Translations under genes and position numbers: made by a program
NCBI RefSeq assembly: GCF_009647655.1
Contig: NZ_WJFD01000005.1
Coordinates: forward strand, 310,001 to 374,000
Direction: 5' to 3'
Length of the DNA: 64,000 nucleotides
From: Chitinophaga sp. SYP-B3965
GTDB taxonomy: Bacteria > Bacteroidota > Bacteroidia > Chitinophagales > Chitinophagaceae
The notes under the pieces: generated by a model
Seen by the model: the letters and a program-made list of their open reading frames with translations, nothing else
The model's database searches: none
Told to the model about the DNA's origin: nothing
Shown: positions 1-9,612 of the stretch, piece after piece
Layout: each line of letters starts with the position of its first letter
Numbering within the stretch: position 1 is the first letter of the stretch

Positions 1-2603
1 GCCTCGCCGGTAAAGTTGCCGGTGTTACCATCAACAGCAGTTCTGCCGGTATGGGTGGCAGCACGAGAGTTGTATTGCGCGGTACCAAATCCTTAAGCTC
101 AGTTACCAGTGCTAATAATGCATTGTATGTAGTAGATGGTATTCCACTGCCTTCCCTCACCACTTCACAGCCGAATGATGTATTCTCCGGTGCAGGCCAA
201 ACAGGTGATGGTATCTCTAACATCAATCCGGAAGATATTGAATCTATTTCCGTACTGAGTGGCCCTTCTGCTGCTGCACTCTATGGCAGCCAGGCCGCTA
301 ACGGCGTAGTGATGATCACAACAAAGAAAGGCTCGAAAGATGGGTTCAGCCTCTCTGCAACTAATAGTACCACCTTCCACTCACCTTTCGTAATGCCTGA
401 TTTTCAAAACAGGTACGGATCTGAAAAAGGCAGCTATTACAGCTGGGGTGAAAAACTGGCTACACCAAGCAGTTATGATCCGAAAGATTTTTTCCAGACA
501 GGTACGAATGTGACCAATACGGTGAGCCTTTCCACAGGTAACGAAAAGAACCAGACCTATTTATCCCTGGCTGCTGTGAATGCAAGCGGTATCATCCACA
601 ACAATGATCTGGACAGATACAATTTTTCAGTAAGGAACACCAGCAAATTCCTGGACGATAAGTTCACAATGGACCTGAGCATGATGTATGTTAAACTGGA
701 AGAACAGAATATGTTGTCCCAGGGCCAGTACTTCAACCCGCTTATCCCTGTTTACCTGTTCCCACGCGGAGACGATATTTCAAAATACCAGGCTTTTGAA
801 CGTTATGATCCTATCCGCAACTTCAAAACGCAATACTGGCCTTTCGGCGATCTGGGCTTCCAGATGCAGAACCCTTACTGGATCACAGAAAGGAATATGT
901 TCACTAATAATAAGGACAGGTTCCTCGTGAGCGCTGCACTGAAATACGATGTCAACAGCTGGATCAATATAACCGGCCGTGCAAGGTTCGACCGTAATTC
1001 TGCCGTGAACGAACGCAAATATTATGCGTCCACTTCCGGTTTGTTTGCAGATGCAGCAGGTGCCTATTACAAATACAACATGAACACGCAGCAGATCTAT
1101 GCAGATGTGCTTGTGAACATAAACAGGAACTTTAACAATTTCTCCCTCAATGCCAACGTTGGTACCAGCATCCAGGATGTGAAGTATGATAATGCCAGCA
1201 TTGGTGGCGACTTGCAAAGTGTTCCCAACTTATTTACGGCCAGCAACCTGAACCTCTCCCAGATAGAAATATTCCAGGATGGTTACCATGAGCAAACGCA
1301 AGGTCTTTTTGCCAGTGCACAGATTGGTTATAAAAGCCTCGTGTTCCTGGATGTAACCGGCAGATCAGATTGGGCTTCGCCTTTGGCTAACACCAAGTCA
1401 AGTTCCTTCTTTTATCCTTCCGTAGGTTTATCCGGAGTGCTCTCTGATATCTTCGACATCCGTTCTGATGTATTGTCCTTCCTGAAGGCAAGGGTTTCTT
1501 ACAGTGAAGTAGGTAATGCTATTCCGCGTTATGTATCGATCGCCACTTTCCCGGTGATCAACGGTTATCCGCAAACCAGCACTTATCTTCCTGCAACAGA
1601 CATGGAGCCGGAAAGAACAAAATCATATGAAGCCGGTTTCAACGTTGGGCTCTTCAGAAATAAACTGAAGATAGATGCAACCGTTTACCAGTCTTCTACT
1701 TACAACCAGCTCTTCAATCCTTCGCTGTCTCCCAGTTCCGGTTACAGCAGCTTTTATGTGAATGCAGGACGGATAGATAACAAGGGCATTGAACTGTCAC
1801 TAAGCCTGAACCAGAAATTGGGTGAGGTAGACTGGACGTCCAACATCGTGTATTCTCTCAACCGCAACAAGATCAAAGCACTGCTGCCTTCTTATTATAA
1901 CAAGGAAACCGGTGAAACAGTAGCGGTAGACAGCCTGGATATGGGTGGTACTGCCAGTTATAAAATGATCCTGGTAGAAGGGGGCTCTATGGGAGATGTA
2001 TATGTAAATACATTGAAAATGGATGAACACGGTTATATCTGGGTGAACTCTACCAACTTCACGGTAGCGCCTGACCAGAACCGTTACATCAAAGCGGGTA
2101 ATGCAAATCCTGATTTCAATCTTGGTTTCCGCAACAGTTTCGCCTGGAAGAACTTCAACCTTGGCTTCCTGATCACCGGCCGCTTCGGTGGTGTAGGTGT
2201 TTCCGTTACACAAGCAGTAATGGATGCCTTCGGTGTATCTGAAGCAACGGCTAAAGCAAGAGAAGAAGGTGCTGTGGTAAATGGTTACAGGTTACCCGCG
2301 CAACAATATTATCAGACCATCGGCGGAGGTACTTCCGGTATCGGTGCCATGTATGTGTACAGCGCTACGAACATCCGTTTGGGCGAAGCATACATCGGTT
2401 ACGATGTTCCGGTGAAGAAGTTTTCGAACTGCATCAAAGGCCTGAACGTGTCTGTGATCGGCAGGAACTTGTTCATGTTCTACAACAAAGCGCCGTTTGA
2501 TCCGGAATCTACTGCCAATACCGGCACATACTACCAGGGGGTTGACTACTTTATGCAACCCAGCCTGAGAAGCATCGGTTTTGCTGCTAAACTCCGCTTT
2601 TGA
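1..2603 (+). CDS. SusC-like TonB-dependent outer-membrane receptor, 5' end outside window
   Basis: The reading frame is open from base 3, so the gene begins before the window; the first Met in frame (base 51) is not the start. The visible part opens inside the plug domain (LAGKVAGV, then the VVLRG and YVVDGIPLP motifs typical of SusC/RagA plugs). It continues as a long beta-barrel region and ends in an aromatic residue (KLRF), the usual C-terminal barrel signal. SusC proteins import oligosaccharides across the outer membrane with TonB energy, capped by a SusD lipoprotein, which follows here after 21 bp. The missing part should hold the signal peptide, the carboxypeptidase-D-like domain and the start of the plug. 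Substrate is suggested only by the downstream GH18 gene: an N-acetylglucosamine-containing glycan. Confidence 0.93.
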   Translation, partial: LAGKVAGVTINSSSAGMGGSTRVVLRGTKSLSSVTSANNALYVVDGIPLPSLTTSQPNDVFSGAGQTGDGISNINPEDIESISVLSGPSAAALYGSQAANGVVMITTKKGSKDGFSLSATNSTTFHSPFVMPDFQNRYGSEKGSYYSWGEKLATPSSYDPKDFFQTGTNVTNTVSLSTGNEKNQTYLSLAAVNASGIIHNNDLDRYNFSVRNTSKFLDDKFTMDLSMMYVKLEEQNMLSQGQYFNPLIPVYLFPRGDDISKYQAFERYDPIRNFKTQYWPFGDLGFQMQNPYWITERNMFTNNKDRFLVSAALKYDVNSWINITGRARFDRNSAVNERKYYASTSGLFADAAGAYYKYNMNTQQIYADVLVNINRNFNNFSLNANVGTSIQDVKYDNASIGGDLQSVPNLFTASNLNLSQIEIFQDGYHEQTQGLFASAQIGYKSLVFLDVTGRSDWASPLANTKSSSFFYPSVGLSGVLSDIFDIRSDVLSFLKARVSYSEVGNAIPRYVSIATFPVINGYPQTSTYLPATDMEPERTKSYEAGFNVGLFRNKLKIDATVYQSSTYNQLFNPSLSPSSGYSSFYVNAGRIDNKGIELSLSLNQKLGEVDWTSNIVYSLNRNKIKALLPSYYNKETGETVAVDSLDMGGTASYKMILVEGGSMGDVYVNTLKMDEHGYIWVNSTNFTVAPDQNRYIKAGNANPDFNLGFRNSFAWKNFNLGFLITGRFGGVGVSVTQAVMDAFGVSEATAKAREEGAVVNGYRLPAQQYYQTIGGGTSGIGAMYVYSATNIRLGEAYIGYDVPVKKFSNCIKGLNVSVIGRNLFMFYNKAPFDPESTANTGTYYQGVDYFMQPSLRSIGFAAKLRF

Positions 2604-2624
2604 TAACATTTAAGCATTAAGGTT

Positions 2625-4235
2625 ATGAAAATTACTTTTTCTACAATACAGGTATCCCTCCTGGTGCTCTTGTTACTGGGCGCAGGATGTACCAAAAACT
2701 TTAAGGACTACAATACCAATCCGCATCAGGCAACGGATGAACAGATGCAGCAGGATAACCTGTCCACCGGTTCTTTCTTCGTGCAGATGCAGAAGAACGT
2801 TTTTCCTATCGCACAGCAACCTGATTTCGGGGATGAAGTATACCAGACTTCCCAGAACCTGGTAGGAGATATTTATTCCGGTTACATGGGTGCTACCAAT
2901 AACTGGTATTCCGGTTCTAACAACACAACATACGACCTGATACCACAATGGTACGGACAAGCTTTTTCCCGCGCATTCCTGGGTATCATGCCCGGATGGA
3001 AAGCGATCAGGAAAGTAACGGAAACAGAAGCACCACAAGTATACGCGATGGCCACTATTGTAAAAGTAGAAGCCATGCATCGTGCTACAGACACATACGG
3101 CCCGCTGCCTTATCTGAATTTCGGCAATGGTGCATTGCAGAATAAATACGACAGCCAGAAGGATATCTACTACAAGTTCTTCGACGAACTGGATGAAGCA
3201 ATCGCTATCCTCACAGATTTCAATACGAGGAATCCTACAGCCACCGCATTGGATAAATACGATTTCATCTATAAGGGCAACATCCGCAGCTGGATCAAAT
3301 TTGCCAATTCACTCAAGCTGAGACTGGCTATCCGCATCGCATATGTAGAACCTGCCAAAGCAAAAGAAGAAGCAGAATCAGCTGTTAATCACCCCATCGG
3401 TGTAATGACAGATGCGGCAGATATTGCGCAATTGCAACATTCCTCCGGTTTATCCTACAACCATCCCCTGTACATCATCAGTGAAAACTTTGATGATATC
3501 AGGATGGGCGCCAACATGGAATCCTTCCTCACAGGTTACAATGATCCCCGTCTGCCTAAATACTTCAATGCAGCATCCGATGGACTTTATCATGGTATCC
3601 GCAATGGTATCACCATCACCAACAAAGCAGACTATGCAGAAGGGCCTTTCTCTAAAGTGAATATATCCGCTACTGCGCCGATCGTATGGATGAATCCAGC
3701 AGAGGTTTATTTTCTGCGGGCAGAAGGTGCATTGCGCCAATGGAACATGGGCAGCGATGCGCAGACCTTGTATGAAAGTGGTATCCGTACTTCTTTCGCT
3801 GTAAATGGTGTTACTGCTAATGCAGCTGATTACTACAGCAACAGCACCGCTATTCCAGCTGCCTATGCAGACTCAAAAAGAGCAGGTAATAACATCGCAT
3901 CACCTAATCCAACCCTTCTCAGTACCATCACTATAAAATGGGATGTTACTGCTACCACCGAGAAGAACCTGGAGCGGATCATTACACAAAAATGGATCGC
4001 TATGTTCCCGGATGGTCAGGAAGCATGGTCTGAATTCCGTCGTACAGGGTATCCTAAAGTATTTCCTGTGGTCGTGAATAACAGTAAAGGCCTTATCAAT
4101 ACAACCCTCCAGATCCGCCGTTTGCCATTTGCGGCTACGGAATACCAGACAAATCCTGCCGGAGTTACCGACGCAGCTGCTTTGTTAGGTGGTGCTGATA
4201 ATGGTGGTACGCCACTTTGGTGGGATAGAAATTAG
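2625..4235 (+). CDS. SusD/RagB-family glycan-binding lipoprotein (SusD-like_2 type)
   Basis: 536 residues. The N-terminus is a lipoprotein signal with lipobox LGAGC (Cys22), so it should be anchored and displayed at the outer membrane. The helical body with the NSLKLRLAIRIAYV segment and the WIAMFPDGQEAWSEFRRTGYP block near the C-terminus is characteristic of the SusD-like_2 group, as is the WWD ending. It partners the SusC protein encoded 21 bp upstream and caps its barrel while binding the oligosaccharide. Together with the GH18 and two DUF1735 lipoproteins downstream it forms one operon. Sequence does not define the ligand; GH18 context favours a chitobiose-core or other GlcNAc-containing glycan. 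Confidence 0.93.
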   Translation: MKITFSTIQVSLLVLLLLGAGCTKNFKDYNTNPHQATDEQMQQDNLSTGSFFVQMQKNVFPIAQQPDFGDEVYQTSQNLVGDIYSGYMGATNNWYSGSNNTTYDLIPQWYGQAFSRAFLGIMPGWKAIRKVTETEAPQVYAMATIVKVEAMHRATDTYGPLPYLNFGNGALQNKYDSQKDIYYKFFDELDEAIAILTDFNTRNPTATALDKYDFIYKGNIRSWIKFANSLKLRLAIRIAYVEPAKAKEEAESAVNHPIGVMTDAADIAQLQHSSGLSYNHPLYIISENFDDIRMGANMESFLTGYNDPRLPKYFNAASDGLYHGIRNGITITNKADYAEGPFSKVNISATAPIVWMNPAEVYFLRAEGALRQWNMGSDAQTLYESGIRTSFAVNGVTANAADYYSNSTAIPAAYADSKRAGNNIASPNPTLLSTITIKWDVTATTEKNLERIITQKWIAMFPDGQEAWSEFRRTGYPKVFPVVVNNSKGLINTTLQIRRLPFAATEYQTNPAGVTDAAALLGGADNGGTPLWWDRN

Positions 4236-4262
4236 AACGTTTAACGCTCAAATCTTGATGAG

Positions 4263-5291
4263 ATGAAAACAAAATTATTTTATTTATCGCTTCTGTGTTT
4301 AGCTGGTCTGATGACCGCCTGTGAAAAACAGAATACGCCGGAAGCTTTACAGATAGAGGTTCCACGTGCATATTCAGCACAGTATTATGCTAACCTCAGA
4401 GCATATAAGAAAACAGACCACCAGGTATTTTACGGTTGGTTTGCTGCCTATGGTAACAAAGAAGGGGTAACTGCAGATTACAAACAATCTCCTTCCTATG
4501 GTGAGCACATCGCAGGATTGCCGGACAGTCTTGATTTTTGCAGCCTGTGGAGCGGCGTACCTTCCTTAAGGAAAGGAGACTCCCTGAGTACCTATAATCC
4601 TATTGCCTACAGCGAAATGCGGTATGCGATGGAAGTAAAAGGCATTAAAATGCTGCTCCCTGAAATTACACGGATGCAGAAATATGCCTGGCTTACATTG
4701 GATGATGCCGGTATTAAGAAATATGGTGATTACCTGATAAAGATGGTGATGGATAATGATGTGGATGGTCTTGACCTCGACTATGAACCAGAAGGCGATT
4801 GGCTTACAGGAGACAAATTCCTTCAACTGGTAGTTTACATCGGGCAATACCTCGGACCTAAATCCAGCAATCCTGATAAATACCTGGTAATAGATTATTA
4901 CACACAGATACCACCAGCAGCTGTAGAGCCTTATATCAATTTCCTTGTGAACCAGTCGTACACACAAGGTACAACCTCTTCTTCCGCCACATTCTTGCAA
5001 GGCAGATACAACTCGGTGTCCTGGTGCCCTCCAAAGAAGTTCATCGTAACAGAGAACTTTGGTGAATGGTGGGAAAACGGTGGTTCTCCTTTTACAGAAG
5101 CAAATGGTAATACCCTCACAAAAGCAGGTCTCCAAATGTATTCACTGGAAGGATTTACCCGCTGGAACCCAACACAGGGAAAGAAAGGAGGCTTTGGTGC
5201 ATTCTATTTCGACAGGGATTATAACAATAGTGCAGGCCCCTATTCAACGGTGCGTAGTTGCATCCAGATCGCTAATCCGGCCGTACAATAA
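4263..5291 (+). CDS. GH18 endo-beta-N-acetylglucosaminidase-like lipoprotein
   Basis: 342 residues with a lipoprotein signal (Cys20, LMTAC). The GH18 signature DGLDLDYE is intact at residues 168-175, with Glu175 as the expected acid and Asp171/Asp173 supporting substrate-assisted catalysis. The short single-barrel form lacking a chitin-binding or insertion domain resembles the endo-beta-N-acetylglucosaminidases of Bacteroidota N-glycan loci rather than processive chitinases. It lies between SusD and two DUF1735 surface lipoproteins, a neighbourhood known from the high-mannose N-glycan locus of Bacteroides thetaiotaomicron (BT3983-BT3987 type). Likely role: cell-surface release of N-glycans at the chitobiose core before import by the upstream SusCD pair. 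Specificity between N-glycan and chitin is not settled by the motif. Confidence 0.85.
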   Translation: MKTKLFYLSLLCLAGLMTACEKQNTPEALQIEVPRAYSAQYYANLRAYKKTDHQVFYGWFAAYGNKEGVTADYKQSPSYGEHIAGLPDSLDFCSLWSGVPSLRKGDSLSTYNPIAYSEMRYAMEVKGIKMLLPEITRMQKYAWLTLDDAGIKKYGDYLIKMVMDNDVDGLDLDYEPEGDWLTGDKFLQLVVYIGQYLGPKSSNPDKYLVIDYYTQIPPAAVEPYINFLVNQSYTQGTTSSSATFLQGRYNSVSWCPPKKFIVTENFGEWWENGGSPFTEANGNTLTKAGLQMYSLEGFTRWNPTQGKKGGFGAFYFDRDYNNSAGPYSTVRSCIQIANPAVQ

Positions 5292-5317
5292 GTGTTGATC
5301 ACCTTAAAACAAACAAA

Positions 5318-6484
5318 ATGAAGAAGTTAAACTATAAAATATGGTTGATAACAGCTGCAGTGTTCTGTGTGATCGCAGTAGTTGTTCCAGCCTGCCAAAA
5401 GTATGTGGACTTTAAGGACGTGATCCTGATGACCGGTACGGAAAATGATCCGCTGGTGAAGTTCACCGTGGAGAATGCACCATCCAGCTTTTCAGTAAGT
5501 GCCACCGCTACAGCAAAAGTAGAAAGTGATATCACTGTGAATTTCGCTATTGATTCCAGCCTGGTAACAAAGTATAACAAGGAAGTGAATGCGAATTACT
5601 TCTTCCCTCCGGAAGGAAGTTATGAGCTGTCCGCCGCCAGTGGTACCATCAAAGCAGGTACACATATCTCTGAACCCGTTACCGTAAGGATCCTTTCCAC
5701 CGCCAACCTGGTAGATGGAAAACCTTACATCATTCCGGTGACCATTAAGAGCACTACAGGCTCATTAGATGTACTGGAAACTTCACGTACCATTTATCTC
5801 AAAGTGGCCCGTGTAATAGATTTCAAATCTATAGACATTTCCAGTCCAAACTTCTACGCCACGTATCCATTTACAGAACCATATAACAATGTAACGCAGT
5901 ATACTTTTGAGATCAAGTGTTATATCAACGATTGGCACACGGGTAATCCTCCTATCAGTCGTTTGTGCAACTGGGGTCCGTTGGATGAATCATTGCCTAA
6001 CCTGCTGCGTTTTGGAGAAGCTGGTAGCAAAGTGAACCAACTGCAGTGGGTATCCTCAGAAGGTAGTGTGTTTTCCACTACAGAGTTTGCTACTAAAACA
6101 TGGTACACCATTTCCTGTGTGTATGATGGAAATTCCTACAAGCTTTATATCAACGGAAAGCTGGATGGTAGTTTCGAAGGTGCAGGCAGGGTATACCAGT
6201 TTGCTATGCTGGAACTGGGTATGTCCTACAGTGGATACCAAACCTCACAGCGTTTCCTGGGTCGTACTGCTGAAGTACGTTTCTGGAGCAGGGCATTGTC
6301 TATGACAGAGATCCAGGAAGGACTCTGTGGTGTAGATGCTGCAGCTAACGGTCTGGTGGCTTATTGGAAAATGAACGAAGGCAGTGGCAATACTTTCTTC
6401 GATCGTACCGGCCACGGACGTGACCTGACATGGCCCAAGGCCGTTCTGTGGAATGCAGACAGTGACAACAAATGTGCTCAATAA
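5318..6484 (+). CDS. DUF1735 (BT_3987-like) lipoprotein with LamG-like domain
   Basis: 388 residues; lipoprotein-type signal with Cys26 (VVPAC). Residues about 35-165 match the BT_3987-like N-terminal domain pattern (PDSSLVxxYN-type loop seen here as IDSSLVTKYNKE, followed by a beta strand-rich Ig-like fold). Residues about 185-385 form a LamG/concanavalin-like jelly roll (KTWYTISCVYDGNSYKLYING, FLGRTAEVRFWSRALS, LVAYWKMNEG), a carbohydrate-binding type fold. No catalytic motif was seen, so it is probably a surface glycan-binding protein of the upstream SusCD/GH18 operon, 26 bp after the GH18 gene. The next gene has the same N-terminal domain joined to a different binding module. Confidence 0.82.
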   Translation: MKKLNYKIWLITAAVFCVIAVVVPACQKYVDFKDVILMTGTENDPLVKFTVENAPSSFSVSATATAKVESDITVNFAIDSSLVTKYNKEVNANYFFPPEGSYELSAASGTIKAGTHISEPVTVRILSTANLVDGKPYIIPVTIKSTTGSLDVLETSRTIYLKVARVIDFKSIDISSPNFYATYPFTEPYNNVTQYTFEIKCYINDWHTGNPPISRLCNWGPLDESLPNLLRFGEAGSKVNQLQWVSSEGSVFSTTEFATKTWYTISCVYDGNSYKLYINGKLDGSFEGAGRVYQFAMLELGMSYSGYQTSQRFLGRTAEVRFWSRALSMTEIQEGLCGVDAAANGLVAYWKMNEGSGNTFFDRTGHGRDLTWPKAVLWNADSDNKCAQ

Positions 6485-6498
6485 AAAAAGGATATTAC

Positions 6499-7503
6499 AT
6501 GAGGAACTCAATATATAAAAACCGCTATGCAGCACTTCTTTTACTGTCAGTATCCTTACTGGGCGCATGTAAAAAAGATGAGCTGGAATCGCAGGACCTG
6601 CTGGTGTTCATGACAGGTGAATATGGATCTTACAATAATGAGATCGTTATTCCCTTCATACATACACCCATCGATGTATCTGGCAACAGTGTTGTGAAAC
6701 TGGCTGTTTCCGCTACACGCGAAGTAGCAGCTGATGTGGATGTTACACTTACGCCAGATACCAGCCTGGTAGCACAATACAACAAGGCGAACAAAACCAA
6801 TGCCCTGGCGCTTCCTGCCAGTGCGTACAAGATCGTCAATCCGAAAAAATACAAGATCCCTTCCGGAAAGTTGTCATCAGACTCCGTAGAGATCGAGATC
6901 ACTACACCTGCAGCACTGACCAATCCTGGTGGATATATTTTACCACTCACTATCGGCAATATTGAAGGTGCAGACCGTGGTGTAAAGATCAGCGCAAACA
7001 GGCGTACTACTTATCTGTTCGTTACCTATGCCTTCAATAACGTTCAGGCTACACAGGTACCGGTTGCCGGAACACTGGGTGCAAGAACAGGTTGGGTATC
7101 ATCAGTAAGCAACACAACGGCTGGTGCTTTAGGCCCCGCAATGCTGGATGGCAGTAATACTACGTACTGGAGATCCAGTAATAGTTCTACCGCAGCAAAA
7201 TGGGTTATTATAGATATGGCATCCGTACAGGAGATCAAAGGCATCCGTATTAATCCGAATTATACGTCTGCCAATGAAAATGCTACTGCCATCACCGTTT
7301 CCACCAGTCAGGATAATATTACCTGGACGGTACAGGGTGCATGGAAAGGTACAGGACCCGCAACAGGATCTACTGCTGCAAATCCTGATCTGAAAGGCAT
7401 CAACTTTATCGCCCCGGTACAGGCACGTTATTTCCGGCTGGACATTACAGCATGGGTAAGTGGCAGCAGGGTAGGGATCGGTGAATTGAATGTGATCAAA
7501 TAG
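6499..7503 (+). CDS. DUF1735 lipoprotein with F5/8 type C (discoidin-like) domain
   Basis: 334 residues from the ATG at 6499, preferred because an AAAGGA stretch precedes it, because it gives a normal lipoprotein signal (LLGAC, Cys24), and because the upstream ATG at 6472 would overlap the previous gene. Residues about 30-175 are a second BT_3987-like domain (TPDTSLVAQYNKANKT). The C-terminal third is a discoidin/F5/8C-type carbohydrate-binding module (AMLDGSNTTYWRSS, WVIIDMASVQEIKGIRI, ARYFRLDITAW). No catalytic residues are evident; a surface glycan-binding role is likely. It is the last gene of the GH18 operon and is followed within 30 bp by a strong hairpin. Confidence 0.83.
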   Translation: MRNSIYKNRYAALLLLSVSLLGACKKDELESQDLLVFMTGEYGSYNNEIVIPFIHTPIDVSGNSVVKLAVSATREVAADVDVTLTPDTSLVAQYNKANKTNALALPASAYKIVNPKKYKIPSGKLSSDSVEIEITTPAALTNPGGYILPLTIGNIEGADRGVKISANRRTTYLFVTYAFNNVQATQVPVAGTLGARTGWVSSVSNTTAGALGPAMLDGSNTTYWRSSNSSTAAKWVIIDMASVQEIKGIRINPNYTSANENATAITVSTSQDNITWTVQGAWKGTGPATGSTAANPDLKGINFIAPVQARYFRLDITAWVSGSRVGIGELNVIK

Positions 7504-7525
7504 ACTTTAGCAGGGAATACATAAT

Positions 7526-7570
7526 AAGAAGGGCCATGTGTATTATACACTCAGGCCCTTCTTCATTTTG
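7526..7570 (+). terminator. Rho-independent-like terminator of the GH18 operon
   Basis: A perfect 10-bp stem AAGAAGGGCC / GGCCCTTCTT (7526-7535 with 7554-7563) is extended by an inner GTGT/ACAC pairing. It is followed by CATTTTG rather than a pure T-run. It lies between the last DUF1735 gene and the GH5 gene and separates the two units. Confidence 0.7.
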
Positions 7571-7622
7571 ATTAACGACGGAAATTGTATATTTTTCATT
7601 TCCACGTTAAATAGCTACCCTA

Positions 7623-8750
7623 ATGGAACGTCGTTCTTTTCTTAAAAATACCGCATTATTAACCGCAGGTTTAGGCCTTGCTGGTTCGTCAGCCTTTGCA
7701 GCAGCTGGCAACAAACTACCTAATTGGAAAGGGTTTAACCTTCTCGATTTTTTCACACCCATACCAGCAGGCACTGGTAAAAAAACAACAGAAGATCATT
7801 TCCGCTGGATGCGGGATTGGGGTTTTGATTTCGTGCGTATCCCCATCGCTTATCCCAGTTACCTGGCTTTTGACCGTAGCAAACAGATCACTCCGGAAGA
7901 AGTATATAAGATAGATCCGGAAAGAGTAGAAGCAATTGAGAAACTGGTGGCGATGGCGCATCAATACAATATGCATGTAAGCCTCAACCTTCACCGGGCG
8001 CCTGGTTATTGCATCAATGCCGGTTTCCATGAACCTTATAACTTATGGAAAGATGAAGAAGCGCAAAAGGCGTTTTATTTCCACTGGAACTTCTGGGCAA
8101 AACGATTTAAAAATATATCCGCTCAAAAGATCAGCTTTGATCTGTTGAACGAACCTGCTATGCGGGAAGATATGAATGATCAGCATTCCAGGATAACCGC
8201 CGTGCCGGGGCAGATCTATCGTAAAGTAGCGCAGGAAGCTGCAGCAGCCATCCGAAAGGAAAACCCTTCACGCCTGATCATTGCCGATGGAAATAATGTA
8301 GGTACATCCGTGATCCCGGAGATCATGGATCTGGATATTGCGCAAAGCTGTCGCGGATACCATCCGGGAAAGATCTCACATTACAAAGCCCCATGGGCCA
8401 ACAAAGATGTTGAAAACCTTCCTGAACCTAAATGGCCCGGGAAGGTGGGTAACGAATACCTGAGCAGAGAAATGCTGGAAAAGCATTACCAGCCATGGAT
8501 AGATCTGGTGAAAAAAGGAGTAGGTGTACATTGCGGAGAATGTGGCTGCTGGAATAAAACGCCGCATGCCGTTTTCCTGGCCTGGTTCGGTGATGTACTG
8601 GATATCCTGCAAAGTAATAAGATCGGTTTTGGGTTATGGGAATTCAGTGGAGATTTTGGTGTGCTCAATTCCCGCAGGGCGGATGTGCAGTATGAAGATT
8701 GGTACGGACAGAAATTAGACAGAAAACTACTCACATTACTACAAAAATAA
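7623..8750 (+). CDS. GH5-family glycoside hydrolase with Tat signal
   Basis: 375 residues. The N-terminus is a twin-arginine signal (ERRSFLKN followed by a hydrophobic run to AFAAA), so the folded enzyme is likely exported. The cellulase-type TIM barrel shows WMRDWGFDFVRIP near residue 65, NLHRAPG at about 123, the acid/base motif LLNEP with Glu177, the HP pair in GYHPG at about 247, and a probable nucleophile Glu306 in HCGECG. A WEFSGDFG strand closes the barrel. The family cleaves beta-linked glucans, mannans or related glycosides; substrate cannot be deduced. It starts a unit with the isomerase-like gene 4 bp downstream. It might belong functionally with the upstream N-glycan locus, but the terminator in between argues for separate transcription. 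Confidence 0.86.
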   Translation: MERRSFLKNTALLTAGLGLAGSSAFAAAGNKLPNWKGFNLLDFFTPIPAGTGKKTTEDHFRWMRDWGFDFVRIPIAYPSYLAFDRSKQITPEEVYKIDPERVEAIEKLVAMAHQYNMHVSLNLHRAPGYCINAGFHEPYNLWKDEEAQKAFYFHWNFWAKRFKNISAQKISFDLLNEPAMREDMNDQHSRITAVPGQIYRKVAQEAAAAIRKENPSRLIIADGNNVGTSVIPEIMDLDIAQSCRGYHPGKISHYKAPWANKDVENLPEPKWPGKVGNEYLSREMLEKHYQPWIDLVKKGVGVHCGECGCWNKTPHAVFLAWFGDVLDILQSNKIGFGLWEFSGDFGVLNSRRADVQYEDWYGQKLDRKLLTLLQK

Positions 8751-8754
8751 TACT

Positions 8755-9612
8755 ATGGCCATTTCCAGACGCAGGTTCCTTCAACAAACGGGCCTTCTTT
8801 CCGGTGGATTATTACTGCATTCCACAGGTTTCGCAGCCATGAATAAAAGACCAATCGGCCTGCAACTATGGACACTCCGAAAAGAATTAACTGGTGATGT
8901 TCCCGATGTGATTGCGAAAGTAGCAGCAGCCGGTTATACGGACCTTGAGACATTTGGAGGTGGCGGAGATTTCTTCCGGATGAAACCTGCTGCTTTCAGG
9001 AAATTACTGGATGATCAGGGACTCGTGTCTTCCAGCGGCCACTATTACTACCCACCGGATGAAACATTCGATGGTTTGATAAAAGAATTTATTACAGCCG
9101 CAGGCATCCTGCAACAAAAATACATCGTTATACCAGCTATGCCAGCTGAGTTGTATAAAACGGTTGATGGACTAAAAAGAGGTGCCGCGCAACTTAACAG
9201 GGCAGGACGGTTATGCCGCGAAGCTAACCTGCAATTAGCTTATCACAATCATGCTTTCGAGTTCGCCACATTTGGATCACAAACAGGATATGACATTTTG
9301 CTGGCAGAAACAGATCCAACCCTCGTGAAGATGGAATTGGATATCTATTTTGCTGTTCAGGCAGGACAAGATCCAATAGCCTTATTCAATAAAGCCCCCG
9401 GCCGTTTTGCCCTACTGCATATGAAAGATATGGACAAACAGAACCCTGATCTGAATACAGAAGTAGGCAGCGGGAAGATCGATTTCAAAAACATCTTTCA
9501 GCATATCCGTGCTGCCGGGGTAGATCGTATTTTTGTTGAACAGGAAGATTTTGCGATGGACCCTTATCAGAGTTTGCGGAAAAGTGCGGATTATGTCAAA
9601 AAGCTACTGTAA
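8755..9612 (+). CDS. Exported sugar-phosphate-isomerase/epimerase-like protein (xylose-isomerase-like TIM barrel)
   Basis: 285 residues, beginning with a Tat-type signal (SRRRFLQQTG plus hydrophobic stretch). The body is an AP-endonuclease-2/xylose-isomerase-like TIM barrel: IGLQLWTLR at the start, LAYHNHAFEF, MELDIYFAVQAG, LLHMKDMD and FVEQEDF, which supply the His, Asp and Glu ligands used for a divalent metal. Members epimerize or isomerize free sugars or keto-sugars; Tat-exported relatives are common in Bacteroidota beside Gfo/Idh oxidoreductases. It starts 4 bp after the GH5 stop, so the two are co-transcribed. The exact substrate is unknown. Confidence 0.82.
   Translation: MAISRRRFLQQTGLLSGGLLLHSTGFAAMNKRPIGLQLWTLRKELTGDVPDVIAKVAAAGYTDLETFGGGGDFFRMKPAAFRKLLDDQGLVSSSGHYYYPPDETFDGLIKEFITAAGILQQKYIVIPAMPAELYKTVDGLKRGAAQLNRAGRLCREANLQLAYHNHAFEFATFGSQTGYDILLAETDPTLVKMELDIYFAVQAGQDPIALFNKAPGRFALLHMKDMDKQNPDLNTEVGSGKIDFKNIFQHIRAAGVDRIFVEQEDFAMDPYQSLRKSADYVKKLL

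Noticed and set aside
7560-7620. Partial LacI-operator-like words (ATTAACG, CACGTTAA) before the GH5 gene
   Set aside because: They lack the CGKGTACG half and the correct spacing, so they do not fit the operator consensus.
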